In this document: in pieces, positions 30,629-38,688 of the stretch
Layout: each line of letters starts with the position of its first letter
Numbering within the stretch: the first letter of the stretch is position 1
Source: Candidatus Thioglobus sp. MED-G25
GTDB taxonomy: Bacteria; Pseudomonadota; Gammaproteobacteria; Arenicellales; UBA868
Direction: 5' to 3'
Length of the DNA: 64,000 bases
Assembly: GCA_002456995.1 (NCBI GenBank)
Contig: NTKC01000001.1
Span: 104,564-168,563 of the forward strand
Position numbers and translations under genes: made by a program
The notes under the pieces: model-generated
What the model was told of the DNA's origin: nothing
Databases searched by the model: none
Seen by the model: only the letters and a program-made list of their open reading frames with translations

Positions 30629-32077
30629 GTGAAACCATCTTTTTCCAAGGTGCTAGTGCAGGCCCGGTTCTGTCTGTTTTTCGTTGCTCTGGCGGTGTTA
30701 CGTTGCCCGCCAGTTGATGGCGCCGATTTGATTCGACTGGATGGTGATGCGCTGAAGGTGGTGGTCACTGCTGAAGAGCAGGCGTTGGGCCGCGAATTCA
30801 TCCGTCTGGCCCGCACGAGCTTGCGTTTGATTGAAGACCCTTTACTGGTGCACGGTGTGGCCCGAATTGGCGCTCGTTTGACCCAAGTCCTGAACGTAGA
30901 CCCGGGGATCATCGGGTTTCATCTGGTCGATAACCCCGCGATCAATGGTTTCGCAGGTCCGGGCGGTCAGATCGTTTTGTTTACGGGTCTGATTGCAACC
31001 GCTGAAACTGAGGCGGAGTTTGCCTCGGTGGTTGCACATGAATTGGCTCATGTTACCCAGCGTCATTTGCCACGAATGATCGAACGTGCTCGTAAGCGGC
31101 AGATACCCGCGACGGCTGGACTGATTGCTGGAATTCTTCTTGGCGGTCAGGCAGGTGCGGCCACCATGGCCGCAACAAATGCTGCAACCCTATCGGATCA
31201 TTTAAGCTATTCACGCACATTTGAACGCGAAGCAGATGCCGTTGGTTTAAGAATACTGAGTACTGCAGGCTATGCCCCGCAGGCAATGGCGCGGTTTCTC
31301 CAGCGTCTGGTACAAGATACCCGGTTTCAGGTGAACGAGACACCCGAATATTTTCGCACTCATCCACTGTCACTTGACCGGGTCGCAGAAATTGAATCAC
31401 GTGCGGTAGGTCATGCTCAGGAAGCAACGTCGCAGACGCAAGAGTATTTGCTTTTGCGGGCGAGAGCCCTGGCGAGGTACGGCGTAGATGCAGAACACCT
31501 GATCGCTACTTTTCAAAGCCAGGCGGCAGCGGATATTCCAGAAGTGGCAAGTGCCGGTCGTTATGGCCTGCTTCTCAGCGGCCTGCGCACAGGAGCCTAC
31601 AATCAGTCCGTAGAGCTGGCCCTGTCACTACGGGCGCAGTCACCCAACAATATTTTTTATGTGGTGGGCTTGGCCGAGTCACTGCAGGCGGCGGGTGACC
31701 TTAACAATGCCTTGGAGCTGCTCGCTGAAGCCGCGGCGACGGTACCGAATGACCCTGTACTGGCGAGCTATTATGCCGATATGTTGATCAAGGCCGGTAA
31801 ACCTGACCAGGCCAAACCGGTGATTCGTGCCGGACTTCGGGCCTTACCGCACAGCATGCGACTGTTCAAATTGTTGGCACGCGCTGAAGGCGAACTTGGC
31901 CGTACCGCAGAATCATTCCAGGCACTTGCTGAATACCACTATCTTTCAGGAGATCTTCAGACAGCGCTGGCCAAGTTGACAGCTGCGCTGCAGCACGCGC
32001 AAGCAAGCGCTTATTTGACAGCGAGTATTACTGCCCGTCGAGCTGAGATACTGCAAGAATTCGAGCCGAAGGACTGA
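30629..32077 (+). CDS. M48-family metalloprotease with TPR (BepA-like)
   Basis: SVVAHELAHVTQRH (HExxH), FEREADAVGLRILSTAGY, C-terminal TPR-like region. Confidence 0.93.
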   Translation: MKPSFSKVLVQARFCLFFVALAVLRCPPVDGADLIRLDGDALKVVVTAEEQALGREFIRLARTSLRLIEDPLLVHGVARIGARLTQVLNVDPGIIGFHLVDNPAINGFAGPGGQIVLFTGLIATAETEAEFASVVAHELAHVTQRHLPRMIERARKRQIPATAGLIAGILLGGQAGAATMAATNAATLSDHLSYSRTFEREADAVGLRILSTAGYAPQAMARFLQRLVQDTRFQVNETPEYFRTHPLSLDRVAEIESRAVGHAQEATSQTQEYLLLRARALARYGVDAEHLIATFQSQAAADIPEVASAGRYGLLLSGLRTGAYNQSVELALSLRAQSPNNIFYVVGLAESLQAAGDLNNALELLAEAAATVPNDPVLASYYADMLIKAGKPDQAKPVIRAGLRALPHSMRLFKLLARAEGELGRTAESFQALAEYHYLSGDLQTALAKLTAALQHAQASAYLTASITARRAEILQEFEPKD

Positions 32078-32383
32078 CTACCAAATTGAAAGAATCGCCA
32101 CACAAAATAGAGAAACCGTCACGGCAGATATTAGCGGTCTGTACTTAGAGTGGAGTCGGACCACTGGGAGAGCATCGGGGGGTCTAAACCGATCGAAATG
32201 CCCTGCAAATTGGTTCATTATGTAGTCGACGCATTTACGTCAGAAGTTAATTTCAAGCAGATCTTATGAATTATGGGTTGTCATGAACTGAAATTCGCGT
32301 TACAAGTAGTGGGTAAGACTCGCGAGTTCGTTCGAATAAACGTGCGTAAAAGGTCTGCGACGACAATCAGCTGGAGGATCAAG

Positions 32384-32806
32384 ATGCTTAGGTTTAGAAA
32401 TATTCTAGCCGCAGTGTCGGCGGTTCTATTGTTAGGACTGGCGAGCAGTTACATGCCCATAGCGGCAGCGGGAGATTTGCCGACCGAAAAAGGTTGCAAG
32501 ACACTCAAAGAAGCAGACAGCGTGATGAAAGGCTGGTGTGCAGCGATTACTCGCAGAAAAGGAAATTGCTTGTCCTGTCATCAAGCCGTGGTGGATAACT
32601 GGCCGGCGACATTACCGCCAGGAGGCAACATCGGACCACCGTTCGTTGCTATGAGTGCACGATTTCCCAATAGCGAAGATCTTCGGGCCCAAATCTGGGA
32701 TCCGACCGTCAAGAATCCCAATTCATCGATGCCGCCTTTTGGCAAACACAAATTAATCAGCGAAAAAGACATCGACAATATCGTAGCCTGGTTATCGACG
32801 CTTTAA
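32384..32806 (+). CDS. soxX: SoxX c-type cytochrome
   Basis: Signal peptide MLRFRNILAAVSAVLLLG, CLSCH heme motif, SMPPFGKHKLISEKDI; RBS GGAGG upstream; soxY follows. Confidence 0.94.
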   Translation: MLRFRNILAAVSAVLLLGLASSYMPIAAAGDLPTEKGCKTLKEADSVMKGWCAAITRRKGNCLSCHQAVVDNWPATLPPGGNIGPPFVAMSARFPNSEDLRAQIWDPTVKNPNSSMPPFGKHKLISEKDIDNIVAWLSTL

Positions 32807-32858
32807 ATACACAGGATAACGATAGTAACGAAATAGTTTAAAGGAGGTTATACCCACC

Positions 32859-33326
32859 ATGAAACGCAGAGTATTTCTCAAAGGATCTTTTGCTGCGGGA
32901 ACGATCGCTGTTGCCGCCGCTGCTGGATTACTGACGCCCCGTCGCGTACTGGCTGCGAGCTGGCCGGAAACAGCGTTTGATGCCAAGAACGAAGCTGATG
33001 CGGTAAAAGCACTATTCGGTGACATGCCAGTGGTCGACAGCGATGCCATCAGTATTAAAGCGCCGCTTCAGGCCGAGAATGGAGCGGTGGTGCCCATTAA
33101 GGCCTGGACATCGTTGTCAAATGCGGAAGCTATTGCGATCGTGGTAGAGAAAAATCCTGCCCCCTGGGCAACGTCAGTCGAAGTCATGCCGGGCGCCGGG
33201 GGACTTTACAGCACACGGATTAAGATGGGGCAGACCTCACCGGTCACCTGCTACGTTAAGGCAGGTGGGAAAATACATAAAGCCGCACATGTGGTGAAAG
33301 TGACTGTTGGTGGTTGTGGCGGTTGA
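32859..33326 (+). CDS. soxY: SoxY sulfur carrier subunit
   Basis: Tat-like signal, C-terminal VTVGGCGG swinging-arm motif. Confidence 0.97.
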   Translation: MKRRVFLKGSFAAGTIAVAAAAGLLTPRRVLAASWPETAFDAKNEADAVKALFGDMPVVDSDAISIKAPLQAENGAVVPIKAWTSLSNAEAIAIVVEKNPAPWATSVEVMPGAGGLYSTRIKMGQTSPVTCYVKAGGKIHKAAHVVKVTVGGCGG

Positions 33327-33356
33327 CCACAATACCTGGACTAAGGAGATAAGATC

Positions 33357-33671
33357 ATGGCAGCAACCAAGATGAAAATTAAGAAAGACAAGTCCGGCGG
33401 TCACGTGGTTATGGTGTTGGTCAAACACCCAATGGAAACCGGCAATCGCAAGGATAAAAAGACCGGCAAAAAGGTGCCGGCGCATTATGTTAAGACGATG
33501 GTCTTCACGCACAATGGAGCTGCTGTGGCGCAAGCGAGCCTCGGTCCGGCGGTGTCCAAGAATCCGTTGACGCAGATTTTGCTCACCAACTCCAATAGCG
33601 GTGATACGGTCTCTGTACAGTGGACGGACAATCAGGGTGAGACCGGCGGCACTGAAGCGACAATCAAGTAA
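33357..33671 (+). CDS. soxZ: SoxZ
   Basis: HPMETGNRKDKKTGKKVPAHYVK; after soxY. Confidence 0.96.
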   Translation: MAATKMKIKKDKSGGHVVMVLVKHPMETGNRKDKKTGKKVPAHYVKTMVFTHNGAAVAQASLGPAVSKNPLTQILLTNSNSGDTVSVQWTDNQGETGGTEATIK

Positions 33672-33733
33672 CGTCGATCATGGAAAGATCAAAACCACAT
33701 CCGGTGGGCCGAGCGTTTCCAGGAGGAGATAAA

Positions 33734-34588
33734 ATGAAAAAATTTCTGACAGCAGTTCTCATGGCAGGCGCATTCGTCATCGGAGCACCCGCAGCCAACG
33801 CAATATCCGAAGCCGAAATCAAAAAAGACATCGAGGAATTCCAAAATTTCTTTCTGAAACGCTTTCCTGGGGTGACACTTGCTGAGTACTCTGACGGGGT
33901 AAACGCGTTGCCACAATATGCTGAACGCCGGGCCAACTGGGAGTTGCTGATGGAGTTTCCCCCCTACGAGACCGAAATGGACAAAGCAGCTGAAGAATGG
34001 GTTAAGCCGTTTGCCAATGGCAAGACATTTGACGACTGTGACCTGGCAGCAGGTAACGTGTACCCGGTTTATGATGCGGCGACAGATGACCTGCGGACGC
34101 TGGTTGGAGACATCAATGCTTGCCTTAAGGCGAATGGCGAGAAACCGATCAGGAACGTCAAGGTCGGAAAGATGGCACGCTTGATTGCACATTATCGAGC
34201 GCAGTTTAATGGTCAACCGATGGCAGTCGATTATTCTCAGGCCGGTGCACAGAAGTGGTATGAGAAAGGCCGTCAGTTTTACTGGGCCAAACGAGGCCAG
34301 CTGAATTTTTCCTGTGCGAACTGTCATGTCCAGAATGCAGGCAACAAGATTCGCGGTGACGTCCTGAGCCCAGGTTTGGGCCATACCAGCGGGTTCCCGG
34401 TCTATCGAACGAAGTGGGCTGTAGCCGGTAAACCCTGGGGGACTATTCATCGTCGTTACGGTGGTTGTAACAAACAGGTTCGTGCTAAGCCATTCAAGGC
34501 TCAGGGGGCTGAGTACAAGGCGTTAGAGCTTTATGAGGCCGTTATGAACACCGGCGTTCCCCTCAAGGTGCCCAGTCAGCGGCAATAG
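33734..34588 (+). CDS. soxA: SoxA c-type cytochrome (single CxxCH)
   Basis: Signal peptide, CANCH heme motif, YGGCNKQVRAKP active-site Cys; AGGAGG RBS before ATG 33734. Confidence 0.95.
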   Translation: MKKFLTAVLMAGAFVIGAPAANAISEAEIKKDIEEFQNFFLKRFPGVTLAEYSDGVNALPQYAERRANWELLMEFPPYETEMDKAAEEWVKPFANGKTFDDCDLAAGNVYPVYDAATDDLRTLVGDINACLKANGEKPIRNVKVGKMARLIAHYRAQFNGQPMAVDYSQAGAQKWYEKGRQFYWAKRGQLNFSCANCHVQNAGNKIRGDVLSPGLGHTSGFPVYRTKWAVAGKPWGTIHRRYGGCNKQVRAKPFKAQGAEYKALELYEAVMNTGVPLKVPSQRQ

Positions 34589-34611
34589 CAAATGTTATAC
34601 GTCACAAAAAC

Positions 34612-34636
34612 AGCCTGGCTCACGCCAGGCTTTTTT
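34612..34636 (+). terminator. Rho-independent terminator after soxA
   Basis: AGCCTGGC-TCAC-GCCAGGCT followed by a T run. Confidence 0.88.
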
Positions 34637-34698
34637 CTCGGTCTTGAATCTGATCCAAAGAAAAACGGGTCTTGGCAGAATGTTCCTAAGGTCAATCG

Positions 34699-36450
34699 AT
34701 GAGTCTCAATAGGCGGGAATTTATTCAACTGCTGAGTCTCGCTGCTGCGGCCGGCTTACCGCTGACTGGACGTTCCAGTAGTTCTGATCCGGCACAGATT
34801 TATGATTTGCCCCCCTTCGGTAATGTGTCGTTATTGCACTTTACCGATTGCCATGCCCAGCTTTTACCTCTGTATTTTCGTGAACCCAGTGTCAACATTG
34901 GATTGGGCGATGCATTCGGCAGGGTGCCTCACCGTGTGGGCAGCTATTTCCTAGATTATTTCTCGATCCCGCAGGGTTCGCCGGAGGCCTATGCCTACAC
35001 CTGTCTGGACTTTGAGTCCATGGCTCGACAATTTGGAAAAGTCGGCGGTTTTGCGCATCTTGCGACTTTGATCAAGCGGATTAGAGCATTACGGCCTCAC
35101 AGTTTATTACTGGACGGCGGAGACACTTTGCAAGGCTCAGCCACGGCGTTGTGGACCCAGGGTCGGGACATGATTGGCGCCAGTAAGTTGCTGGGTGTCG
35201 ACATTATGACCGGCCATTGGGAATTCACCTATGGCATGGACCGGGTACGCGCGATCATCGACGGTGAACTGGATCCCATCGAGTTTCTTGCGCAGAACGT
35301 TGTGCTCACTGAGGACGCCGCGTTCGACGACAAACCAGCTTATGATCCAGAGTCCGGACAGGTATTCAAACCATACACCTTGCGTGAACTGAATGGGGTC
35401 CGAGTCGGCATTATCGGCCAGGCGTTTCCCTATACCAGTCTCGCCAATCCAAGATACATGGTAGAAGACTGGAGTTTTGGCATTCGAGACAACCAATGCC
35501 AGTCTATGGTGGATTCGCTCAGGGACCAAGGTGCTGAACTGGTCGTTGTTTTGTCCCACAACGGCATGGACGTTGACCTCAAGATGGCACAGCGCGTATC
35601 CGGAATAGATGTGATACTGGGCGGCCACACCCACGATGGTGTACCGGTACCCGAGATCGTGAACAGTCCTTCGGGTCGCACACTGGTGGTCAATTCAGGG
35701 TCCAATGGCAAGTTTCTGTCTGTGATGGATCTTGATGTTCGTCACGGTCATCTGGTGGATTACAAGTTTCGAATGCTGCCGGTCTTTTCCAATTTCTTAC
35801 CCGCAGATGCTGAGATGGCCGCCTACGTTGACAGTGTTCGGGCACCCTTCGTTGACCAATTGACCCGAGTCGTCGCGACAACAGAGGTTACGCTGTATCG
35901 CCGGGGCAACTTTGGCGGTACATTTGACCAGGTAATTCTTGATGCTTTGCTAAGCGTCCGTGGCGCCGACATTGCATTTTCACCGGGATTCAGATGGGGT
36001 ACCAGCCTGTTGCCCGGGGATTCAATTACCTATGAACACGTGATGGACCAAACCGCAATAACGTATGCCAAGTCGACTCTGAACGAGATGACAGGTGAGA
36101 TGATCCACCAATTGCTTGAGGGCATCGCAGATAATTTATTTAACTCGGACCCTTACTACCAGATGGGGGGAGACATGGTGCGGGTCGGTGGGCTGACCTA
36201 CACAATCGACCCGGCAGCAAAGATTGGACGGCGAATCTCGCAGCTAGAAATTTCTGGAAAGCCGCTAGATTCGGCGAAAACCTACCGGGTTGCAGGTTGG
36301 GCCAGTGTCAATCCGCAGCCGGATGAATTACCCGATATATGGGATGTGGTGTCAGAATATCTAGTGGATACTCGGGTGGTTCGTGATGTGGCATTGAATC
36401 TGCCTAGGGTAAAAGGCGTAGATAGAAATCCGGGCGTTATAAAGTCATAA
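34699..36450 (+). CDS. soxB: SoxB thiosulfohydrolase
   Basis: VSLLHFTDCHAQLLPLYFREPSVNIG, LLDGGDTLQGSATALWTQG, VVLSHNGMDVDLKMAQRVSGIDVILGGHTHDG. Confidence 0.96.
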   Translation: MSLNRREFIQLLSLAAAAGLPLTGRSSSSDPAQIYDLPPFGNVSLLHFTDCHAQLLPLYFREPSVNIGLGDAFGRVPHRVGSYFLDYFSIPQGSPEAYAYTCLDFESMARQFGKVGGFAHLATLIKRIRALRPHSLLLDGGDTLQGSATALWTQGRDMIGASKLLGVDIMTGHWEFTYGMDRVRAIIDGELDPIEFLAQNVVLTEDAAFDDKPAYDPESGQVFKPYTLRELNGVRVGIIGQAFPYTSLANPRYMVEDWSFGIRDNQCQSMVDSLRDQGAELVVVLSHNGMDVDLKMAQRVSGIDVILGGHTHDGVPVPEIVNSPSGRTLVVNSGSNGKFLSVMDLDVRHGHLVDYKFRMLPVFSNFLPADAEMAAYVDSVRAPFVDQLTRVVATTEVTLYRRGNFGGTFDQVILDALLSVRGADIAFSPGFRWGTSLLPGDSITYEHVMDQTAITYAKSTLNEMTGEMIHQLLEGIADNLFNSDPYYQMGGDMVRVGGLTYTIDPAAKIGRRISQLEISGKPLDSAKTYRVAGWASVNPQPDELPDIWDVVSEYLVDTRVVRDVALNLPRVKGVDRNPGVIKS

Positions 36451-36470
36451 ACTAATATAATTGAATAACT

Positions 36471-36695
36471 ATGTTCTTAATAAATAATATATTTAATAAT
36501 CTATATAGTAAAATAACAATAATAGGATATACTGTTGTTATTATTGCGATATTAAGTGCGCCATTAGCACTGTCTGCAGGACCACCACCGGGCGCAGATA
36601 GCGCTGTATGGTGTGAACAAAATGCGGACGAATGTAGCGAATGGTGTGCAGATAATGTCGAGGAAGAAATCTGTCAAGAGCCAGAATGTGACTGA
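36471..36695 (+). CDS. Small exported Cys-rich acidic protein, uncharacterised
   Basis: Hydrophobic segment ending APLALSAG, then AGPPPGADSAVWCEQNADECSEWCADNVEEEICQEPECD; AT-rich 5' half. Confidence 0.6.
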   Translation: MFLINNIFNNLYSKITIIGYTVVIIAILSAPLALSAGPPPGADSAVWCEQNADECSEWCADNVEEEICQEPECD

Positions 36696-36795
36696 AGGAT
36701 CCAGCAGCAAATTTGATTCTGATTGTCTGGGACTTCACTTCCCTGACTGAGTAATCGGTTATCATTTAACCTACCATCAACAAGGAGAATTTGAG

Positions 36796-37443
36796 ATGAA
36801 AATTGTTAGAAGTATTAGTAGTGCGATTCTAGCCATGGTCGTGTCTTTGCCAGTTCTAGCGGGAGATCCTGTCGGTATCACCCCCAATTTGATGTCGGTC
36901 ACGGTCATGCACAACGGTGCTGCCACTGAAATTGTCCGTAATCAGGACAATGCCAATACCGTAAGTGCGGCATTTGCAAAGACTTCAAGAAAATGCCCCC
37001 CATTTTGTATCCAACCATCTTCGTTAGCACCGGGCGTTGAAACGATAGGTGAACAAGAGATCATCGCTTATGCCAAGCAGATGAGCGATGGCGATGATTC
37101 CATTGTCGTCGTTGATTCGAGAACTCCCAACTGGGTCGCCAAAGGCACCATACCCAGCGCAATCAATGTGCCCTGGACTAAGCTCAATCCAGCCAAAGGT
37201 GCGACGCCCATCGAAATTGCTGAGATCTTGCAAGACGTATTCAATGTGAGCGAATCCGAAGGTTTGTTCGACTTTACCAATGCCAAAACTGCAGTGATGT
37301 TCTGTAACGGAATGTGGTGCGGCCAATCTCCGAACAATATCAAGAACCTACTCAAAGTCGGTTACCCGGCTCACAAAATCAAATGGTATCGCGGTGGCAT
37401 GCAGGACTGGGAAATTCTCGGTCTAAGTACCGCAAAACCTTAA
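36796..37443 (+). CDS. Exported rhodanese-domain protein
   Basis: Signal peptide; VVDSRTPNWVAKGTIPSAINVPW; MFCNGMWCGQSPNNIKNLL active-site loop; AAGGAG RBS. Confidence 0.92.
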   Translation: MKIVRSISSAILAMVVSLPVLAGDPVGITPNLMSVTVMHNGAATEIVRNQDNANTVSAAFAKTSRKCPPFCIQPSSLAPGVETIGEQEIIAYAKQMSDGDDSIVVVDSRTPNWVAKGTIPSAINVPWTKLNPAKGATPIEIAEILQDVFNVSESEGLFDFTNAKTAVMFCNGMWCGQSPNNIKNLLKVGYPAHKIKWYRGGMQDWEILGLSTAKP

Positions 37444-37461
37444 TCGAACGAAATCGTGTTA

Positions 37462-37491
37462 TTAAGAAGGGCAGATGATTGCCCTTCTTAA
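37462..37491. terminator. Perfect 12-bp hairpin after the rhodanese gene (possible terminator or mRNA 3' end)
   Basis: TTAAGAAGGGCA-GATGAT-TGCCCTTCTTAA; no long T run follows. Confidence 0.6.
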
Positions 37492-37522
37492 GCACGAGCT
37501 ACGTGTTACTGCCCACTCCAAC

Positions 37523-37720
37523 ATGGATAACGCATACTACGAAACAGTAGACCATCTCGAAAAACTGGGTATTGATCAGGACTATATTCAGGGATGGGTG
37601 GGTGGATACTTACGTAATCCAGAGCGTGAGGAACAACGGGTGACCGACGCTTATAAAGCCGGTTATGAAGATGGGCAGGCTGGCGTTACAGACAAGGCTC
37701 AAGACTGGCAGCGTAGCTGA
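37523..37720 (+). CDS. Small uncharacterised protein (65 aa)
   Basis: MDNAYYETVDHLEKLGIDQDYIQGWVGGYLRNPEREEQRVTDAYKAGYEDGQAGVTDK; start revised because upstream codons of ORF 37475 lie in the hairpin. Confidence 0.55.
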   Translation: MDNAYYETVDHLEKLGIDQDYIQGWVGGYLRNPEREEQRVTDAYKAGYEDGQAGVTDKAQDWQRS

Positions 37721-37753
37721 GCATTTGTCCGGTAGGTCTGAGCTCCGACTGAT

Positions 37754-38338
37754 CTACGTTGTTTCGGATGGGCTATCGACTGCAGCCGAAGAGCCCAGGA
37801 TGTTCCTTATCGACTTCTGAACTTGATCAACAGCATTTCGCGCGTCGATCTCCGTGATCTGATCCATGACCCAACGATTGGTCTGATCGTATCCCATGAG
37901 CTGTTGAATTTGTGCGCCGAAAGTCCTTAAGAGGGAATACCCCGGACCATCTTTTCCATACTTACATTGACTAAAGTCTTTGCTGCGGACATTGAACGTG
38001 TCTATAAAGGACTCGGTGTAATCTCCTGGCCCCAATACCTCTTCAGCGTTTCGGTGGAGATGTCCCGCACAAGATTGCGTGAGCTCGATAATAAAATGTT
38101 CCCGATCTCCGGGTTGCAAACGTGTCGAACTGATACGATCACAAATATGAATTAGAAAGACTAAGTATTCACTAATGACTGCGACGCGTTGTGCATCATC
38201 GTGATAATTGAACTCCTGGGCGTGGAGCTGCTTAGTACCATCAAGCGCAACTTGCCAGCAAACATAAGCAAGGGCTCCAGCGTTTTCTTCTATTGAAACT
38301 GAATGCTCACGAGCCGGCCATCGATCGCGTATTCTCAC
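37754..38338 (-). CDS. Uncharacterised protein (194 aa)
   Basis: Long ORF on minus strand with no competing plus-strand gene; co-directional with 67-aa ORF and Cas6-like gene. Confidence 0.6.
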   Translation of the reverse strand: MRIRDRWPAREHSVSIEENAGALAYVCWQVALDGTKQLHAQEFNYHDDAQRVAVISEYLVFLIHICDRISSTRLQPGDREHFIIELTQSCAGHLHRNAEEVLGPGDYTESFIDTFNVRSKDFSQCKYGKDGPGYSLLRTFGAQIQQLMGYDQTNRWVMDQITEIDARNAVDQVQKSIRNILGSSAAVDSPSETT

Positions 38339-38395
38339 AGCGCAAGTCTACCGCGTGTAAGCGGTCTTCTAAGACCCACGGTTTCGGTCTGGAGT

Positions 38396-38599
38396 TTATC
38401 GATGAGATCCCTTTTCCTCATGCGCGAGGTCGACAAGTTGAGTTGCAAGTTCGTCGAACGTTTCGCGATACCCATCTAGAATATCACCACTGTGCGGTAC
38501 AAAATAGTCTTCCTGGGCGACGCCAGATTTGCGTTCTCGGGCAATAAATTGTTTTTGCATGTGAATCATTTTTTGTATGATTTCTTGTTTAGTGCTCAT
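38396..38599 (-). CDS. Small uncharacterised protein (67 aa)
   Basis: MSTKQEIIQKMIHMQKQFIARERKSGVAQEDYFVPHSGDILDGYRETFDELATQLVDLAHEEKG; GGAGAC RBS upstream. Confidence 0.6.
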   Translation of the reverse strand: MSTKQEIIQKMIHMQKQFIARERKSGVAQEDYFVPHSGDILDGYRETFDELATQLVDLAHEEKGSHR

Positions 38600-38688
38600 T
38601 TGAAGTCTCCTTGAGACTCAGTCGAAGGCAGTAATTGGTAATGTAAGCTGGCAACGTTCTGGCATGGTACTTTGCAGTCCTTCGGTTG

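Noticed and set aside
33689-34450. 253-aa minus-strand ORF antisense to soxA
   Set aside because: Lies opposite a confidently identified soxA with RBS and heme motif; translation shows no recognisable domain. Probably a chance open frame.
36541-36765. 74-aa minus-strand ORF over the Cys-rich peptide gene
   Set aside because: No signal, domain or RBS; the plus-strand frame has a signal peptide and coherent Cys-rich mature region.
37721-37753. Possible bidirectional terminator in the convergent gap (gtaggtctgagctccgactgatctac)
   Set aside because: Only an imperfect stem with a G-T pair; too weak to support.
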